64,000 nt of DNA, taken from G963676655 sp963676655. GTDB taxonomy: Bacteria > Verrucomicrobiota > Lentisphaeria > Victivallales > Victivallaceae. The stretch lies in the NCBI GenBank assembly GCA_963676655.2, contig CAXXKX010000003.1, positions 1,488,001-1,552,000 on the forward strand, given 5' to 3'. The notes beneath the pieces are model-generated. The model searched no databases, was not told where the DNA came from, and saw only the letters and a program-made list of their open reading frames with translations. Every line of letters begins with the position of its first letter. Position 1 is the stretch's first letter. A program made the translations under genes and the position numbers. Shown piece after piece: positions 42,799 to 52,989 of this stretch.

Positions 42799-45700
42799 TT
42801 ATTCCATCAATTCTGCTTTGAGGTGATGTAAAACCTTTCCTGCTTCTTCAAACTCAAAATCTGCAGTTACACGCAATATCTTTTTTGCAAGATCGGCATA
42901 TTTACTTCCAGACGCTTTCACCGCAAGCTCTTCCGCCTTCTGTTCTGATTCCGGGTCCATATCCAGCAACAGAGCTTCAAGCTCATTCAGTATTTCAAGT
43001 AACTCTGAAGGTGAAATTTGAGCCTTCTCCACATCACTTGTCTGTTTCTCTTTTTCCAGAGACCGCAGCCCATCCATGACAACATTCAACGGTGCCGCCA
43101 GTTGATTAGCTGCATTCATAATTTTACTGGCCGACTTGCTTTTTGCCGCTTCCTCCACTTTCCTGGCCGCTTCTGCCAGCAAAAGCGATCCAATCGTTCC
43201 GGCAATCCCCTTCAGGGTATGGGCCAGGCGTTGAGCTAAAACAAAATCCTCTTTGTTAACCGCCTCAAATATCGCTGCAATGTCATCATTATGATCAACA
43301 GCAAACTCTTTTAACAACTTCAAATAAAGCGCTTTGTTGCCGCGAACGGATTTTAGCCCTCTATTGATATCGATACCGGCAAGTTTCTCAGGCAACACAA
43401 CTTCTTCCCGAGACCTGACTGGAATTTCCTGATTTCGTTCATCATCCATTTTCGGCAACCATTTGAGCAGTGCCGCATAAAGTTCATCCGGATCAACAGG
43501 CTTGGCTATATGGTCATTCATCCCGGCATCCAGACAACGTTCCCGGTCTTCAGACAATGCGTTTGCGGTCATGGCAAGAATCGGTTTTTCCTTGTATTTT
43601 TCTTTACTGCGAATTATTCCAGTTGCCTCAAACCCATCCATTTCAGGCATTTGCAGGTCCATCAAAATCAAATCATAATTATCCTTATCAATCAGTTCAA
43701 CCGCTTCAAGTCCATTATTGGCAACAGCAACCAAAATACCTGCTTCCTCCAGAAGTTCCACTGCTACTTGCTGATTGATTTCATTATCTTCTGCCAGCAA
43801 TACCTTTGCGCCTCTCAGTTCTTCTGGCGGTTCAAGGTCCCATTGATCTGCTTTGATTCTCATCTTGTTGGCCTTTTCACGCCCGAAGACGTTCATAATT
43901 GTATCATAAAGAGTCGACGGGTTAAAAGGTTTGACCAAAAATCCCTGCAAACCGGCATTTTCAGCCTGCTTCATAATGCCCTCACGCCCATACGATGTGA
44001 TCATTATCACCATTGGTGGAATATCACTCATTACAGACTTGATTTTCACCGCGGCCTCGAGTCCGTCCATACCAGGCATTTTCCAATCCATCAGCACCAG
44101 CTTATAATGATCGTCATCCGGAGCATTTTTAACTTCTTCAATCGCTCGATAACCGGATTCGACACAAGTAACCCTGAAGCCAAAAATTACTAAAACCTCA
44201 TGTAACATTTCCCGTACGCTTTCAACGTCATCCACCACCAGGACTTTCAAACCGTTCAGTTCTTCCGGCGTAACTTGCGGGATTTCTTCAATGTCTTTAT
44301 CTGAGACTTCAAATTCAACGGTAAACGAAAACTCTGTTCCTTTGCCTTTTTTACTTTTGACTTTGATATCGCCATGCATCATTTCAACCAATTGCTTACT
44401 GATTGCAAGGCCGAGGCCGGTTCCACCGTATTTTCTTGTGGTGGAGGCATCAGCCTGGGTAAATGATTGAAACAGCTTGCCGCATTGTTCTTCAGTCATC
44501 CCAATCCCGGTATCTGTTACTCTAAACTCTAATTCCACGGAGTTATTTTCTGTCTTCACCAGGTGGGTTTTGATAATGACTTCTCCCTCATCGGTGAATT
44601 TTATTGCGTTACCCACCAGGTTAAGCAGTACCTGACCAAGGCGCAACGGGTCCCCGATTAAGGTTTTCGGGACATCTGATTTGGTATCGAACAACAACTC
44701 GAGTCCTTTTTCCTGGGCTTTCATCGCCATCAGATTGCCAAGGTTGTCAAGCACATCATCGAGACGGAAAGGAACATACTCAATCTCCAGTTTACCTGCC
44801 TCGATTTTGGAAAAATCAAGGATGTCGTTTATGATCCCAAGCAGCGATTTAGCCGAACTGTGAACTTTTTCCACATAATTATGCTGACGTTCATTCAAAT
44901 CTGTATTCAGGCACAAATGGGACAAACCGATAATTGCATTCATCGGAGTCCGAATCTCATGACTCATGTTGGCAAGGAAATTACTCTTTGCCTCCGTCGC
45001 CTCTTCAGCGGCTTTTTTCGCATCTTCTAGTTCGGTCACCAGTTTTTTCTTCTCGGTAATGTCTTCTTTTATACCAAGATAGTTTTGAATTTTTCCTTGT
45101 TCATCTATAATCGGAGATATAAACGCGGACTCCCAGAATAAAGTTCCGTCCTTTTTGCGATTGCAAATTTCTCCATGCCACCTGTTGCCGGAGGTAATTG
45201 TTTTCCACAAATCAGCATAAAATTCCGGCGGATGAACTCCCGGAGCCTTAAGAATGCGGGGCGTTGATCCGATAGCTTCATCAGCGGAGTATCCGGTCAA
45301 ATCACAGAACCGCGGATTAACATATTCAATTTTGCCGTTTGTATCGGTAATAACAACGGATGCCGGACTTTGCTCGATCGCACTGGAAAGTTTTCTCATT
45401 TCCTCTTCCGCCAGACAGCGTTCCCAGACATATCCTATCTGCCTGACCAATGATTTCAACAGCGGTGCCGCTTGTGAGATCATGTTATTTTCACCGGAAT
45501 CCGCCGACCTTATCGTCAAAGTTGCGATATTTTTATTATTCACCCTGATCGGAAATACTCCGCAACTACCGAATTTACATTTTTTTGCAAATTCATCGCA
45601 TCCTTTATGGGGAGGACAACCAACTGTATCAGTTATGATATTAATTTCACCTGAGGCAATTGACTTGGACTGACAATTCGGCGGATCATGATGAGGCCCC

Positions 45701-48700
45701 TGGAGGGGAAGTCCGTAGGACGCTGTTGGTATAAGTTGACCCTTTGCATTCATTACGTCAATACAACTGTTTAGCAAGCCAAGGTTTTTGACCGCAGCCT
45801 CAACCGAAACCTGAAATAAATCCTCGAGACAATCGCACATTCCGATTTTATGGCCGGCATCCTGCAGGCCGGCAGCCCATTCAGCCCGTTTCTCTGCTAT
45901 TTCACGAGCCTTGATCCGTTCCGTGATATCACTAAACATAATTACGGCGCCGCTGACGACTCCATCCTGAACTATCGGCATGCTGCTGTAATGAACATTA
46001 AAATATGAACCGTCTTTGCACCACAACACTTCATTATCCACATCGGCCTGTTTGCCATGGGTATAAGCCTTCCACATCGGGCAATCTTCAATTTTATAAA
46101 CACTGCCATCTTTATGAGAGTGGTGAATTATTGGATGAACTTTTTTATTCGACAATTCATCAGATTCATAACCCAGCATTCGCAACGCCGCCGGATTAAT
46201 AAATGTAAGCACACCCTCCTTATCGGTTCCGAAGATCCCCTCTCCAGCAGATTCCAGCAGCAGCCTGCTGCGCTCTTCCGCTTCTATCGCCAAGTGTTCA
46301 GCTCTCTTCAACTCAGTCACATCAATGCCCATGGGCAACAGCAACATAACCTTTCCGTCGTCATCAAAAACAGGGGTCATTGAAAAATCAATTGTATGCA
46401 TAGTGTTACCGTCAAGACTTTCGGTATATTCAAAACGCACCTGCTCTCCGGCGGCAACTCTTTTTACCGTATCTTTAATTTTTTGCAGCATATCCACTGA
46501 AGCATTTTTCCACCAGCCGCCTTCCCAAAAAGGCTTGCCAATGAAGTCATCTTCATTGAAATCAACCGCTTCCAAGGCGGCCCGGTTTACTTCAAGCAGT
46601 GTCCCTTCGGTGTCAAGCACCGCCATCAGCTGAATAGTCTGACTGAAGATAGTCCGGAATTTCTTTTCCCGCTGCCGCAGCTCAAACATGCGTTCCTCGG
46701 CTAATTGCTCCCATTCATCCCTGGCCAAGCGTAAATAACGTTTAGCATGTTCACTGCTCCAAATGGTGTATCCGGTCATCAATAGCGCCAGGAGAACAAT
46801 TACTCCCAGAATAGATAAAATAATAGTCCGGTTATCGTCATAAACCGAGAGCGCTTCATCTTCATCCATTTCAGTTGTCAGCCCCAGATGAAGCTCGTCA
46901 TCCCACAGCCATGCGCCCAAAACCTTGACTCCACGATAATCGCGATAAGCGGTCAGAGAATATCCCGGTTGTCCCATTGTCGCCAGTTTAGCCATTTTAG
47001 TCAATGGCAATTCAGAGCGGTTCTTTCCAGGATTGTATCCTTTCAGCAAGTTTCCACCGGGATCAACTATCTTAACATGCAAAATACTTTGCTGGTCATT
47101 TCTTAGAAGCCCGCACTGGACCAGGTGTTTATTAAAACGACTGTTCGTTAACATCATTCCTTTGCGGTCAAATACATAGGTTTCCCCGGTTTTTCCGAAG
47201 CGGCCGGCCATGCAGATACGGGTGAAATCCATCTGGGGATCGGAACGCAGAGTAAGAACCGCGATAACTTCTCCTTTTTTATTGAAAATCGGAGCGGCAA
47301 TGAACATTGTCGCAACTTTTTCCATAAATTCCCCTTTGCGGGTTTTTAATTTTACATCTGACATTACAGGCAATATAAATACAACTTTTCCGTTGAAAGC
47401 TTTTTTCAACAGTTCCGGGCGTTGCTCATATATCAGGTTTTTCCAACCGATATTCGTATTGCGCATGGACCCCAGGTTTATGTAGTCCGGAGAAATAATG
47501 AAAAAACCTTTGGTCTTATTCAGGTGACTTTTCTCCCTGAAAAATTGCCGAAGTTCCTGTTGCGGCTTACTCTTGATCAAATCTTCCCGGTTACGCGGAA
47601 CTTTGAGCAGTTCCTCCGTCATTTTGATCAGACGGGGGTCCCGGGATATTTTATCCAGCTCACTCATCTCCACACTGGCCCAGTCGTTAAGATTATTTTT
47701 AATATTCCCGACTGTTTCCTGCAACGAATCAACAACCCATTTACGTTCACGTCTCTCAATATTATCCAGAGCCAGAATGCTGCCGACAATTACTGTCAAC
47801 AAAAATATTGACATAGTTAATATCGTCATAATTCTAACTCTATAAGCGTCTTTTTTAAAATGAATGCGCTCACCGGCGATTTTAATAAAAATCCATACCC
47901 CAACTGCGAGAATAATGATTATAACAATCGCGATGCCAAGGGTTTTTACCAATTCTTTATTCCCCGTTTTATTTACAGCTGAAGTATTAAGCTCTGGAAT
48001 CCATTTATTACGAATTATCAAGCGTTCCTCTTCAGTAATCGAGTTGAGGGCTTTATCAATAATTCCAACCAACTCCGGCCAGTCTTTACGCACCCCGAAG
48101 AATAATCGAGAGGTAATATCAAAAACATGATTGATGGTTAAATTATCCAAGCTGAGCTTGGATATATAATATCTGCTTGCAGCCGTCGAAGCGACCACGG
48201 CATCCACGTCTCCGGCGGAAAGATGCAATAGAGCGTCTTTCACTGTATCAGTTCGCGTAATTGTTGCTTTCGGATATTTTTCAACAACAGTATCAAGAAT
48301 GTCATATCTCATGGGAACAGCAATTTTTTTCCCGGCAAAAGAAGCAGCTCCATTCTGCATTGAAGTACTCTTGCGAGTCGTTAAAACAAAAGGAAATTCA
48401 AAAACCGCGTTGGTCAGGTTCAACATCTTTTGTGATTTTTTTGAACTGATTATAGTAATAATGTCAACCCGATTTTTCTTTGCCATCTCAAATGCTTTTT
48501 GCCAACTTTCATGGGGAATAATCTCAAAAGTTATTCCGAGCCGCTGCTGTATAAGGCGCAAATAATCTGACGCCATCCCGACATAATCCCCGTTTGAGGT
48601 GAAAGCCTCTTTAGGCATCCAGGAGGGATCCCCGGTGAAGCGAATGACCGGGTGCTTTTTCAACCACGCCTTTTCTTCATCGCTCAACCCCAGGTTATCA

Positions 48701-50250
48701 CTATGCTTTAAACTGGATAACTCCCCCCATTTGCGATATATCGCCATCTTTTTTTCAGGGCTTATATCAGAAAAAGCTTTATTTAATATCTCAACCAGCT
48801 CCGGCCAGTCTTTTCTGACTCCAAAACAATTTACGGACCCTGGAGAATCCACTCTTCCCTGTACCTCAAGATCTCCAAGCAGTTCCCTGCTTATATAGTA
48901 ATTTGCAATCGCGCGACTGCCGGCATAAGCGTCGACTTTTTTCTTTGCGACCATTCCAAGCGCGTCACTGGTCGTTTCTGTTGTTTTAAGATTGATTTCA
49001 GGGTATTTATTTTTGATAAAATCCAGCAGATAAAAATCCTTTTCAATAACCAGCGATTTTCCTTTCAGACTAGCCAGTGAATTATAATATGGACCATCTT
49101 TAAGCGCAACAATTACATGGGGAATAACAATATATGGATGTGTGAAATCCAAAAAAGCCCTTCGCGCATCAGAAGGAGTAACCCCCGACAAGATATCAAT
49201 CCCTTTACGGTCTTTAACCTCATTATAAATCTTTGTCCAGGGTCCAGGAATGATTTTGAGTCTTCCTCCAAGGTGTTTATTCATCTCCTTCAGAAAATCA
49301 ACCCCGATTCCCCTTGGAGTTCCATTAGCGTCAACAAAATCCATCGGCGCCCAGGAATTATTTATACCAACCCGGATAACCGGATGGGTTTTCAGCCATT
49401 CACGTTCCTGATCAGTAAATTTCATTATACATGGCGCCGTTGCATTACGCATCACCAGCCATTTCTTTTTCAACGTGTCGTATTCATCCGAACTGATTTT
49501 TTTCATCCCTTTAGTGATAAGATCGACTAAAATCGGGGAACCTTTACGAATTCCGATATGAAGAGCCTCATATTGAATCAAAGTCGGTGAATTTACTACT
49601 CCGGCAACTTTCAGATTGGGAATCTGGTTTATATTAATGATATAGTTGGCGACTGCTAATTGATCCACGTACGCGTCTGCCGAACCGTTACTGACTGCCA
49701 CCAAACCTTCAATAACCGTATCAACATCCATAAACTTTATTTTATTGAAATTGCTGCGGATCCAGAAAGATATCGCGTAATTTTTTACAACCGCTATTTT
49801 TTTGCCGGTCAGGCCGGAAAGAGATTTATATAGACCTTGATTCTTTGAGCTGACAACTATTCCATATTTGTTTCTACAATATTCAGGCGTAAAAGTTATA
49901 TATGACTCCCTGTCGGAATTTTTACACACCGCAGGCAGAACATCAATTTCGCGTTTTTTGATCATATCCAACAGTTCTTCCCATTTTTTTCCGTGGATAT
50001 AATCTAATTTCAAACCGACTTTCCTTGCTGCCAGGGCCAGATATTCATTAGAAAAACCGGATGGTTCACCCAGTTCAACAAAGTCAAACGGAGCCCAGTC
50101 TTCTTCCGCGCCCGCTTTAATGACCGGATGTTTACTGACCCATTCTTTTTCTTTTTGCGTTAGAGTGATCTTGTCACCTTCTCCGGCTACAGCCAGTGCC
50201 GGGAAAACAAGACAAAAAACAAGCAGATAATTCAAAAGGCGAGAAACCAT
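42799..50250 (-). CDS. Giant hybrid histidine kinase with three periplasmic sensor domains
   Basis: About 2480 residues (numbers from the first ATG of the frame, 50268). Signal peptide to about 28; three tandem solute-binding (SBP_bac_3) domains, about 34-270, 280-525 and 530-765, each opening with a KEW/REW/KAW helix and HPVIxxG strand; helices about 775-800 and 811-835; a Cache-like periplasmic domain about 840-1145; helix 1148-1172; PAS about 1203-1320 and 1333-1445; a Cys-rich GAF-like domain 1473-1620; PAS 1625-1737; HisKA (His1770), HATPase_c, receivers about 2003-2120 and 2155-2270, Hpt about 2293-2390. All catalytic motifs look intact. ATG 50250 has AAGGATGG upstream. Likely senses three or four solutes and relays phosphate onward. 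Confidence 0.93.
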   Translation of the reverse strand: MVSRLLNYLLVFCLVFPALAVAGEGDKITLTQKEKEWVSKHPVIKAGAEEDWAPFDFVELGEPSGFSNEYLALAARKVGLKLDYIHGKKWEELLDMIKKREIDVLPAVCKNSDRESYITFTPEYCRNKYGIVVSSKNQGLYKSLSGLTGKKIAVVKNYAISFWIRSNFNKIKFMDVDTVIEGLVAVSNGSADAYVDQLAVANYIININQIPNLKVAGVVNSPTLIQYEALHIGIRKGSPILVDLITKGMKKISSDEYDTLKKKWLVMRNATAPCIMKFTDQEREWLKTHPVIRVGINNSWAPMDFVDANGTPRGIGVDFLKEMNKHLGGRLKIIPGPWTKIYNEVKDRKGIDILSGVTPSDARRAFLDFTHPYIVIPHVIVALKDGPYYNSLASLKGKSLVIEKDFYLLDFIKNKYPEINLKTTETTSDALGMVAKKKVDAYAGSRAIANYYISRELLGDLEVQGRVDSPGSVNCFGVRKDWPELVEILNKAFSDISPEKKMAIYRKWGELSSLKHSDNLGLSDEEKAWLKKHPVIRFTGDPSWMPKEAFTSNGDYVGMASDYLRLIQQRLGITFEIIPHESWQKAFEMAKKNRVDIITIISSKKSQKMLNLTNAVFEFPFVLTTRKSTSMQNGAASFAGKKIAVPMRYDILDTVVEKYPKATITRTDTVKDALLHLSAGDVDAVVASTAASRYYISKLSLDNLTINHVFDITSRLFFGVRKDWPELVGIIDKALNSITEEERLIIRNKWIPELNTSAVNKTGNKELVKTLGIAIVIIIILAVGVWIFIKIAGERIHFKKDAYRVRIMTILTMSIFLLTVIVGSILALDNIERRERKWVVDSLQETVGNIKNNLNDWASVEMSELDKISRDPRLIKMTEELLKVPRNREDLIKSKPQQELRQFFREKSHLNKTKGFFIISPDYINLGSMRNTNIGWKNLIYEQRPELLKKAFNGKVVFILPVMSDVKLKTRKGEFMEKVATMFIAAPIFNKKGEVIAVLTLRSDPQMDFTRICMAGRFGKTGETYVFDRKGMMLTNSRFNKHLVQCGLLRNDQQSILHVKIVDPGGNLLKGYNPGKNRSELPLTKMAKLATMGQPGYSLTAYRDYRGVKVLGAWLWDDELHLGLTTEMDEDEALSVYDDNRTIILSILGVIVLLALLMTGYTIWSSEHAKRYLRLARDEWEQLAEERMFELRQREKKFRTIFSQTIQLMAVLDTEGTLLEVNRAALEAVDFNEDDFIGKPFWEGGWWKNASVDMLQKIKDTVKRVAAGEQVRFEYTESLDGNTMHTIDFSMTPVFDDDGKVMLLLPMGIDVTELKRAEHLAIEAEERSRLLLESAGEGIFGTDKEGVLTFINPAALRMLGYESDELSNKKVHPIIHHSHKDGSVYKIEDCPMWKAYTHGKQADVDNEVLWCKDGSYFNVHYSSMPIVQDGVVSGAVIMFSDITERIKAREIAEKRAEWAAGLQDAGHKIGMCDCLEDLFQVSVEAAVKNLGLLNSCIDVMNAKGQLIPTASYGLPLQGPHHDPPNCQSKSIASGEINIITDTVGCPPHKGCDEFAKKCKFGSCGVFPIRVNNKNIATLTIRSADSGENNMISQAAPLLKSLVRQIGYVWERCLAEEEMRKLSSAIEQSPASVVITDTNGKIEYVNPRFCDLTGYSADEAIGSTPRILKAPGVHPPEFYADLWKTITSGNRWHGEICNRKKDGTLFWESAFISPIIDEQGKIQNYLGIKEDITEKKKLVTELEDAKKAAEEATEAKSNFLANMSHEIRTPMNAIIGLSHLCLNTDLNERQHNYVEKVHSSAKSLLGIINDILDFSKIEAGKLEIEYVPFRLDDVLDNLGNLMAMKAQEKGLELLFDTKSDVPKTLIGDPLRLGQVLLNLVGNAIKFTDEGEVIIKTHLVKTENNSVELEFRVTDTGIGMTEEQCGKLFQSFTQADASTTRKYGGTGLGLAISKQLVEMMHGDIKVKSKKGKGTEFSFTVEFEVSDKDIEEIPQVTPEELNGLKVLVVDDVESVREMLHEVLVIFGFRVTCVESGYRAIEEVKNAPDDDHYKLVLMDWKMPGMDGLEAAVKIKSVMSDIPPMVIMITSYGREGIMKQAENAGLQGFLVKPFNPSTLYDTIMNVFGREKANKMRIKADQWDLEPPEELRGAKVLLAEDNEINQQVAVELLEEAGILVAVANNGLEAVELIDKDNYDLILMDLQMPEMDGFEATGIIRSKEKYKEKPILAMTANALSEDRERCLDAGMNDHIAKPVDPDELYAALLKWLPKMDDERNQEIPVRSREEVVLPEKLAGIDINRGLKSVRGNKALYLKLLKEFAVDHNDDIAAIFEAVNKEDFVLAQRLAHTLKGIAGTIGSLLLAEAARKVEEAAKSKSASKIMNAANQLAAPLNVVMDGLRSLEKEKQTSDVEKAQISPSELLEILNELEALLLDMDPESEQKAEELAVKASGSKYADLAKKILRVTADFEFEEAGKVLHHLKAELME

Positions 50251-50468
50251 ACAGCCCATCCTTCTCATTCAAATGATAATATGTTTATCACGCATTATAG
50301 ATATATACAAAATAACATATAGGGTTGACCGAATTATTTCAAGGTATCATATAATAATTTTATGCAAGAACGATTATTCTCAATTAATTCAAAAAACAGA
50401 ATATTTTTCCTGCCAGGCATATATGCTCGGGCTTTGATTGCAGGAAACCAAATTATCTATTGATAAAA

Positions 50469-51512
50469 TTATAAATCTTCAAGGAATACGTTTTTTTCGG
50501 TTTTTTCAGCTTTCGACATAGCCTGAATGACCTGAATGGCATTAACAATCTGTTCCGGAGCAATTTCCCCGGACAGTGGACCCGATCTCACCGCATTGAA
50601 AAAATTCCCCCACTGATACTTGCCGGATACCTGGTCAAGGGCAAAATGTTCGACCAGGTCAATCCGGTTACCGGAAGTGTCAATAGCTCGAAGCGTCATT
50701 TCGACAGTTTCAGCATCCTCGCCGGGGCGAACCATGATTGTGCCGCGTTCATAGTGGAGTGTCAGCGAATTCGGATAGACTAGCCCGTTCTGAACACAGA
50801 ATGAAGCATAAACATTGCCGATCGCGCCATTTTTGAAGAGCATTGACAACGCCGCATTGTCGGGAGTCGGACGTCCGGTGCGAATGCGCGAATGCATGAC
50901 ACTTACCTGTTCGACTTCACCGCAAAGCCGGATAAGCTGGTTAATGGCATATATGCCGAGTCGAAATATCGGCGCGACCGGACACTTATCAGGATCGTCA
51001 TACCAGGAACCGTCAGCCTTTTCGTTGTAGCCGGCATAAGTCTCCCAGTGTACGGCGGCTTGCCGCCCAAGGTCATATTCTTTAACCCATTCCAGCGCTT
51101 GAGCCGTTTCGACCGAAGGAAGCGGACCCGGAGAATTAAGATGCACCACTTTACCCAAATCGCGAGCATCTAATAATACTTTTAACGCTGCATCCGGATC
51201 GAGTTCAAACGGTTTGGTGGTCATTACATGCTTTCCGGCATTGATGATTTGCCGGATCAACCCGGCCCGGCCGTTAGGACCGGTAAAAAGTCCAACCGCC
51301 TCAACTTCCGGATCATTTAGTACCTCATCCCATGACGTGTAAGGTTTGATTTTGAATTTCTCGGCCGCTTTCGCACACTTTTCCGTATCGAGGTCATATA
51401 CCCCAAGCAGATCAATATACTGCTTTCCGAGCCCCGCCAGAAGCTGCATGGCTATTATATGTTGACCAAAATTCAGTCCGACCAGAACCATCTTTACCCT
51501 GTCGTTACACAT
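50469..51512 (-). CDS. Gfo/Idh/MocA-family oxidoreductase
   Basis: A 347-residue NAD(P)-dependent dehydrogenase of the Gfo/Idh/MocA family, which oxidises sugars or inositol-type polyols. The Rossmann strand is MVLVGLNFGQHI, less canonical than GxGxxG. The catalytic Lys is in TKPFELD, where the family normally has EKP. The C-terminal alpha/beta sheet domain is present. An ATG seven codons in (51491) has AGGG at a good distance and may be the true start. Last gene of the sugar operon, 20 bases after the GH4 gene, suggesting sequential steps on the same sugar. Confidence 0.88.
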   Translation of the reverse strand: MCNDRVKMVLVGLNFGQHIIAMQLLAGLGKQYIDLLGVYDLDTEKCAKAAEKFKIKPYTSWDEVLNDPEVEAVGLFTGPNGRAGLIRQIINAGKHVMTTKPFELDPDAALKVLLDARDLGKVVHLNSPGPLPSVETAQALEWVKEYDLGRQAAVHWETYAGYNEKADGSWYDDPDKCPVAPIFRLGIYAINQLIRLCGEVEQVSVMHSRIRTGRPTPDNAALSMLFKNGAIGNVYASFCVQNGLVYPNSLTLHYERGTIMVRPGEDAETVEMTLRAIDTSGNRIDLVEHFALDQVSGKYQWGNFFNAVRSGPLSGEIAPEQIVNAIQVIQAMSKAEKTEKNVFLEDL

Positions 51513-51532
51513 TTTTATGAGCTTTCTCTTTC

Positions 51533-52921
51533 TTACCAGTTTAAATAATTAACTCCGTCACCCAACGCCGGGGAAATATCGGAGAAGATTTCAAACATTC
51601 TCTTGAAGAACGGTACACGTTGAGCTGTAAACTGATTCATCGGGTAAGCCTCCAGGGCATCGGCAAAAATCCTGCCATCCTGTTGTGCGATAGCATCCGC
51701 CAGCAGGGTTTGATGCTCCGCCAGGGAGGAAATCAAACCTTTGAACGGCTTTGGTATATAGAGTTTTTCCGCCGGAATGATTTTTTTCCCGTCAAGCGTC
51801 ATCGTATATTCCAGCGCGGTATCGTCTGAAAAACCGGCAACCGCCCCGCGGTTGGGATGACTGGCGGCGATCCGCATCGGCTCGATCCCGGCCATCGCCC
51901 GGATAATCGGTACTGATATTTCACTGAAGTCAACCCCGAACAACGGGTTGTCATAAATCGGGGCATCCCAGTCAATTTCATTTTCCGAGGCCGATATTTC
52001 AATAAAATTAGCAAATTTTTTGTCGATTGCCGCCATATTTTCAGCTGCGACAGTGTCCGGATTGAAGTTTTGTAAATGTTTTTTCAATCCTTCCGCCTGT
52101 TTTTTCATCGCCCATTCCCATAAAATATGTGACATGCCATCACCTTCAGATGAAAAGATCATTGACCCGAAACGGCGATAGACTTCCACCATTTTGCGCA
52201 AACCTTCCTGAATCTGCACCCCTCTTTCATAAGAGGTGATTTCAATCGGATCCCAGTCCGCAGTCAGTTTTTCCCGCAGGATATCGTAAACATCACGACC
52301 ATGGTATTCGCCGCGCAGAATAAACGCCAGATGATTGACTCCGGCTGAATCAACATTCCAGTCGCCATCAAAACGGTCCTCTCCGCAAAAACGGGTCAAA
52401 TCCCAGCGATGATTACCAAATCCGGCACAAATACCGAGAGCCTTTATTTTGGTGTAATTTGAAACCGCCGCCGCGAAAGAGGCAACCGGATTGGCGAAAA
52501 TCAGCATCATCGCGTCCGGACAGTATTTTTCCATTTTCCGGGCAAAACTCATAACCATCCCTCCGGCGCGAGCCCCCAGGAATGTCCCGTTGATCGACAG
52601 ATTATCGGAATGCAGATAGCCGTATTCAACCGCCGCTTGCAAAGCAAACGTATCTGACGGCTCCCGGTGAACCGCGGTGGTCAAATAGAAAAGATCAGCC
52701 CCGTCAAGCGCCCGGTCCAGATCATCAGTCCAAATCACATCACAGTTGACGTTTTGATATTCCGGACAGCGTTTGATCAAGCAACCAACCGCCTCAGCCC
52801 GGTCCAGTTTCAAGTCAACCAGCCTGATACTGCCACCTTCAAAAACTTCCGGTGTAGCGAAAAGAGCCCTGACAATCGGAAGAATCCTTAAAGATCCGCC
52901 ACCTAAAAATACTATGTTCAT
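51533..52921 (-). CDS. GH4-family glycosidase (NAD-dependent)
   Basis: A 462-residue member of glycoside hydrolase family 4, which uses NAD+ and a divalent metal and cleaves alpha- or beta-glycosides, often 6-phosphorylated or uronic, by an oxidation-elimination route. The Rossmann start VFLGGGSLRILP, the Cys-containing GICAGFGNHRW segment (metal ligand) and NVDSAGVNHLAFI (His ligand) fit the family. AGGGATCG precedes the ATG. It follows the SGNH gene (68 bases) and precedes the dehydrogenase. The substrate cannot be read from sequence. Confidence 0.9.
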   Translation of the reverse strand: MNIVFLGGGSLRILPIVRALFATPEVFEGGSIRLVDLKLDRAEAVGCLIKRCPEYQNVNCDVIWTDDLDRALDGADLFYLTTAVHREPSDTFALQAAVEYGYLHSDNLSINGTFLGARAGGMVMSFARKMEKYCPDAMMLIFANPVASFAAAVSNYTKIKALGICAGFGNHRWDLTRFCGEDRFDGDWNVDSAGVNHLAFILRGEYHGRDVYDILREKLTADWDPIEITSYERGVQIQEGLRKMVEVYRRFGSMIFSSEGDGMSHILWEWAMKKQAEGLKKHLQNFNPDTVAAENMAAIDKKFANFIEISASENEIDWDAPIYDNPLFGVDFSEISVPIIRAMAGIEPMRIAASHPNRGAVAGFSDDTALEYTMTLDGKKIIPAEKLYIPKPFKGLISSLAEHQTLLADAIAQQDGRIFADALEAYPMNQFTAQRVPFFKRMFEIFSDISPALGDGVNYLNW

Positions 52922-52989
52922 AATACGATCCCTTTTTTGTTAAATTGCATATTTTTAATTGGCTGTTTCACCGCATGATTATCTATTTA

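Noticed and set aside
43510..44193. Plus-strand frame of about 230 codons opposite the giant kinase
   Set aside because: Antisense shadow of the receiver domains; rich in Phe/Gln/His runs typical of reversed coding sequence.
50406..50447. Inverted repeat TTTCCTGC / GCAGGAAA downstream of the dehydrogenase gene
   Set aside because: Loop of 26 bases and poor T-tract; not convincing as a terminator.
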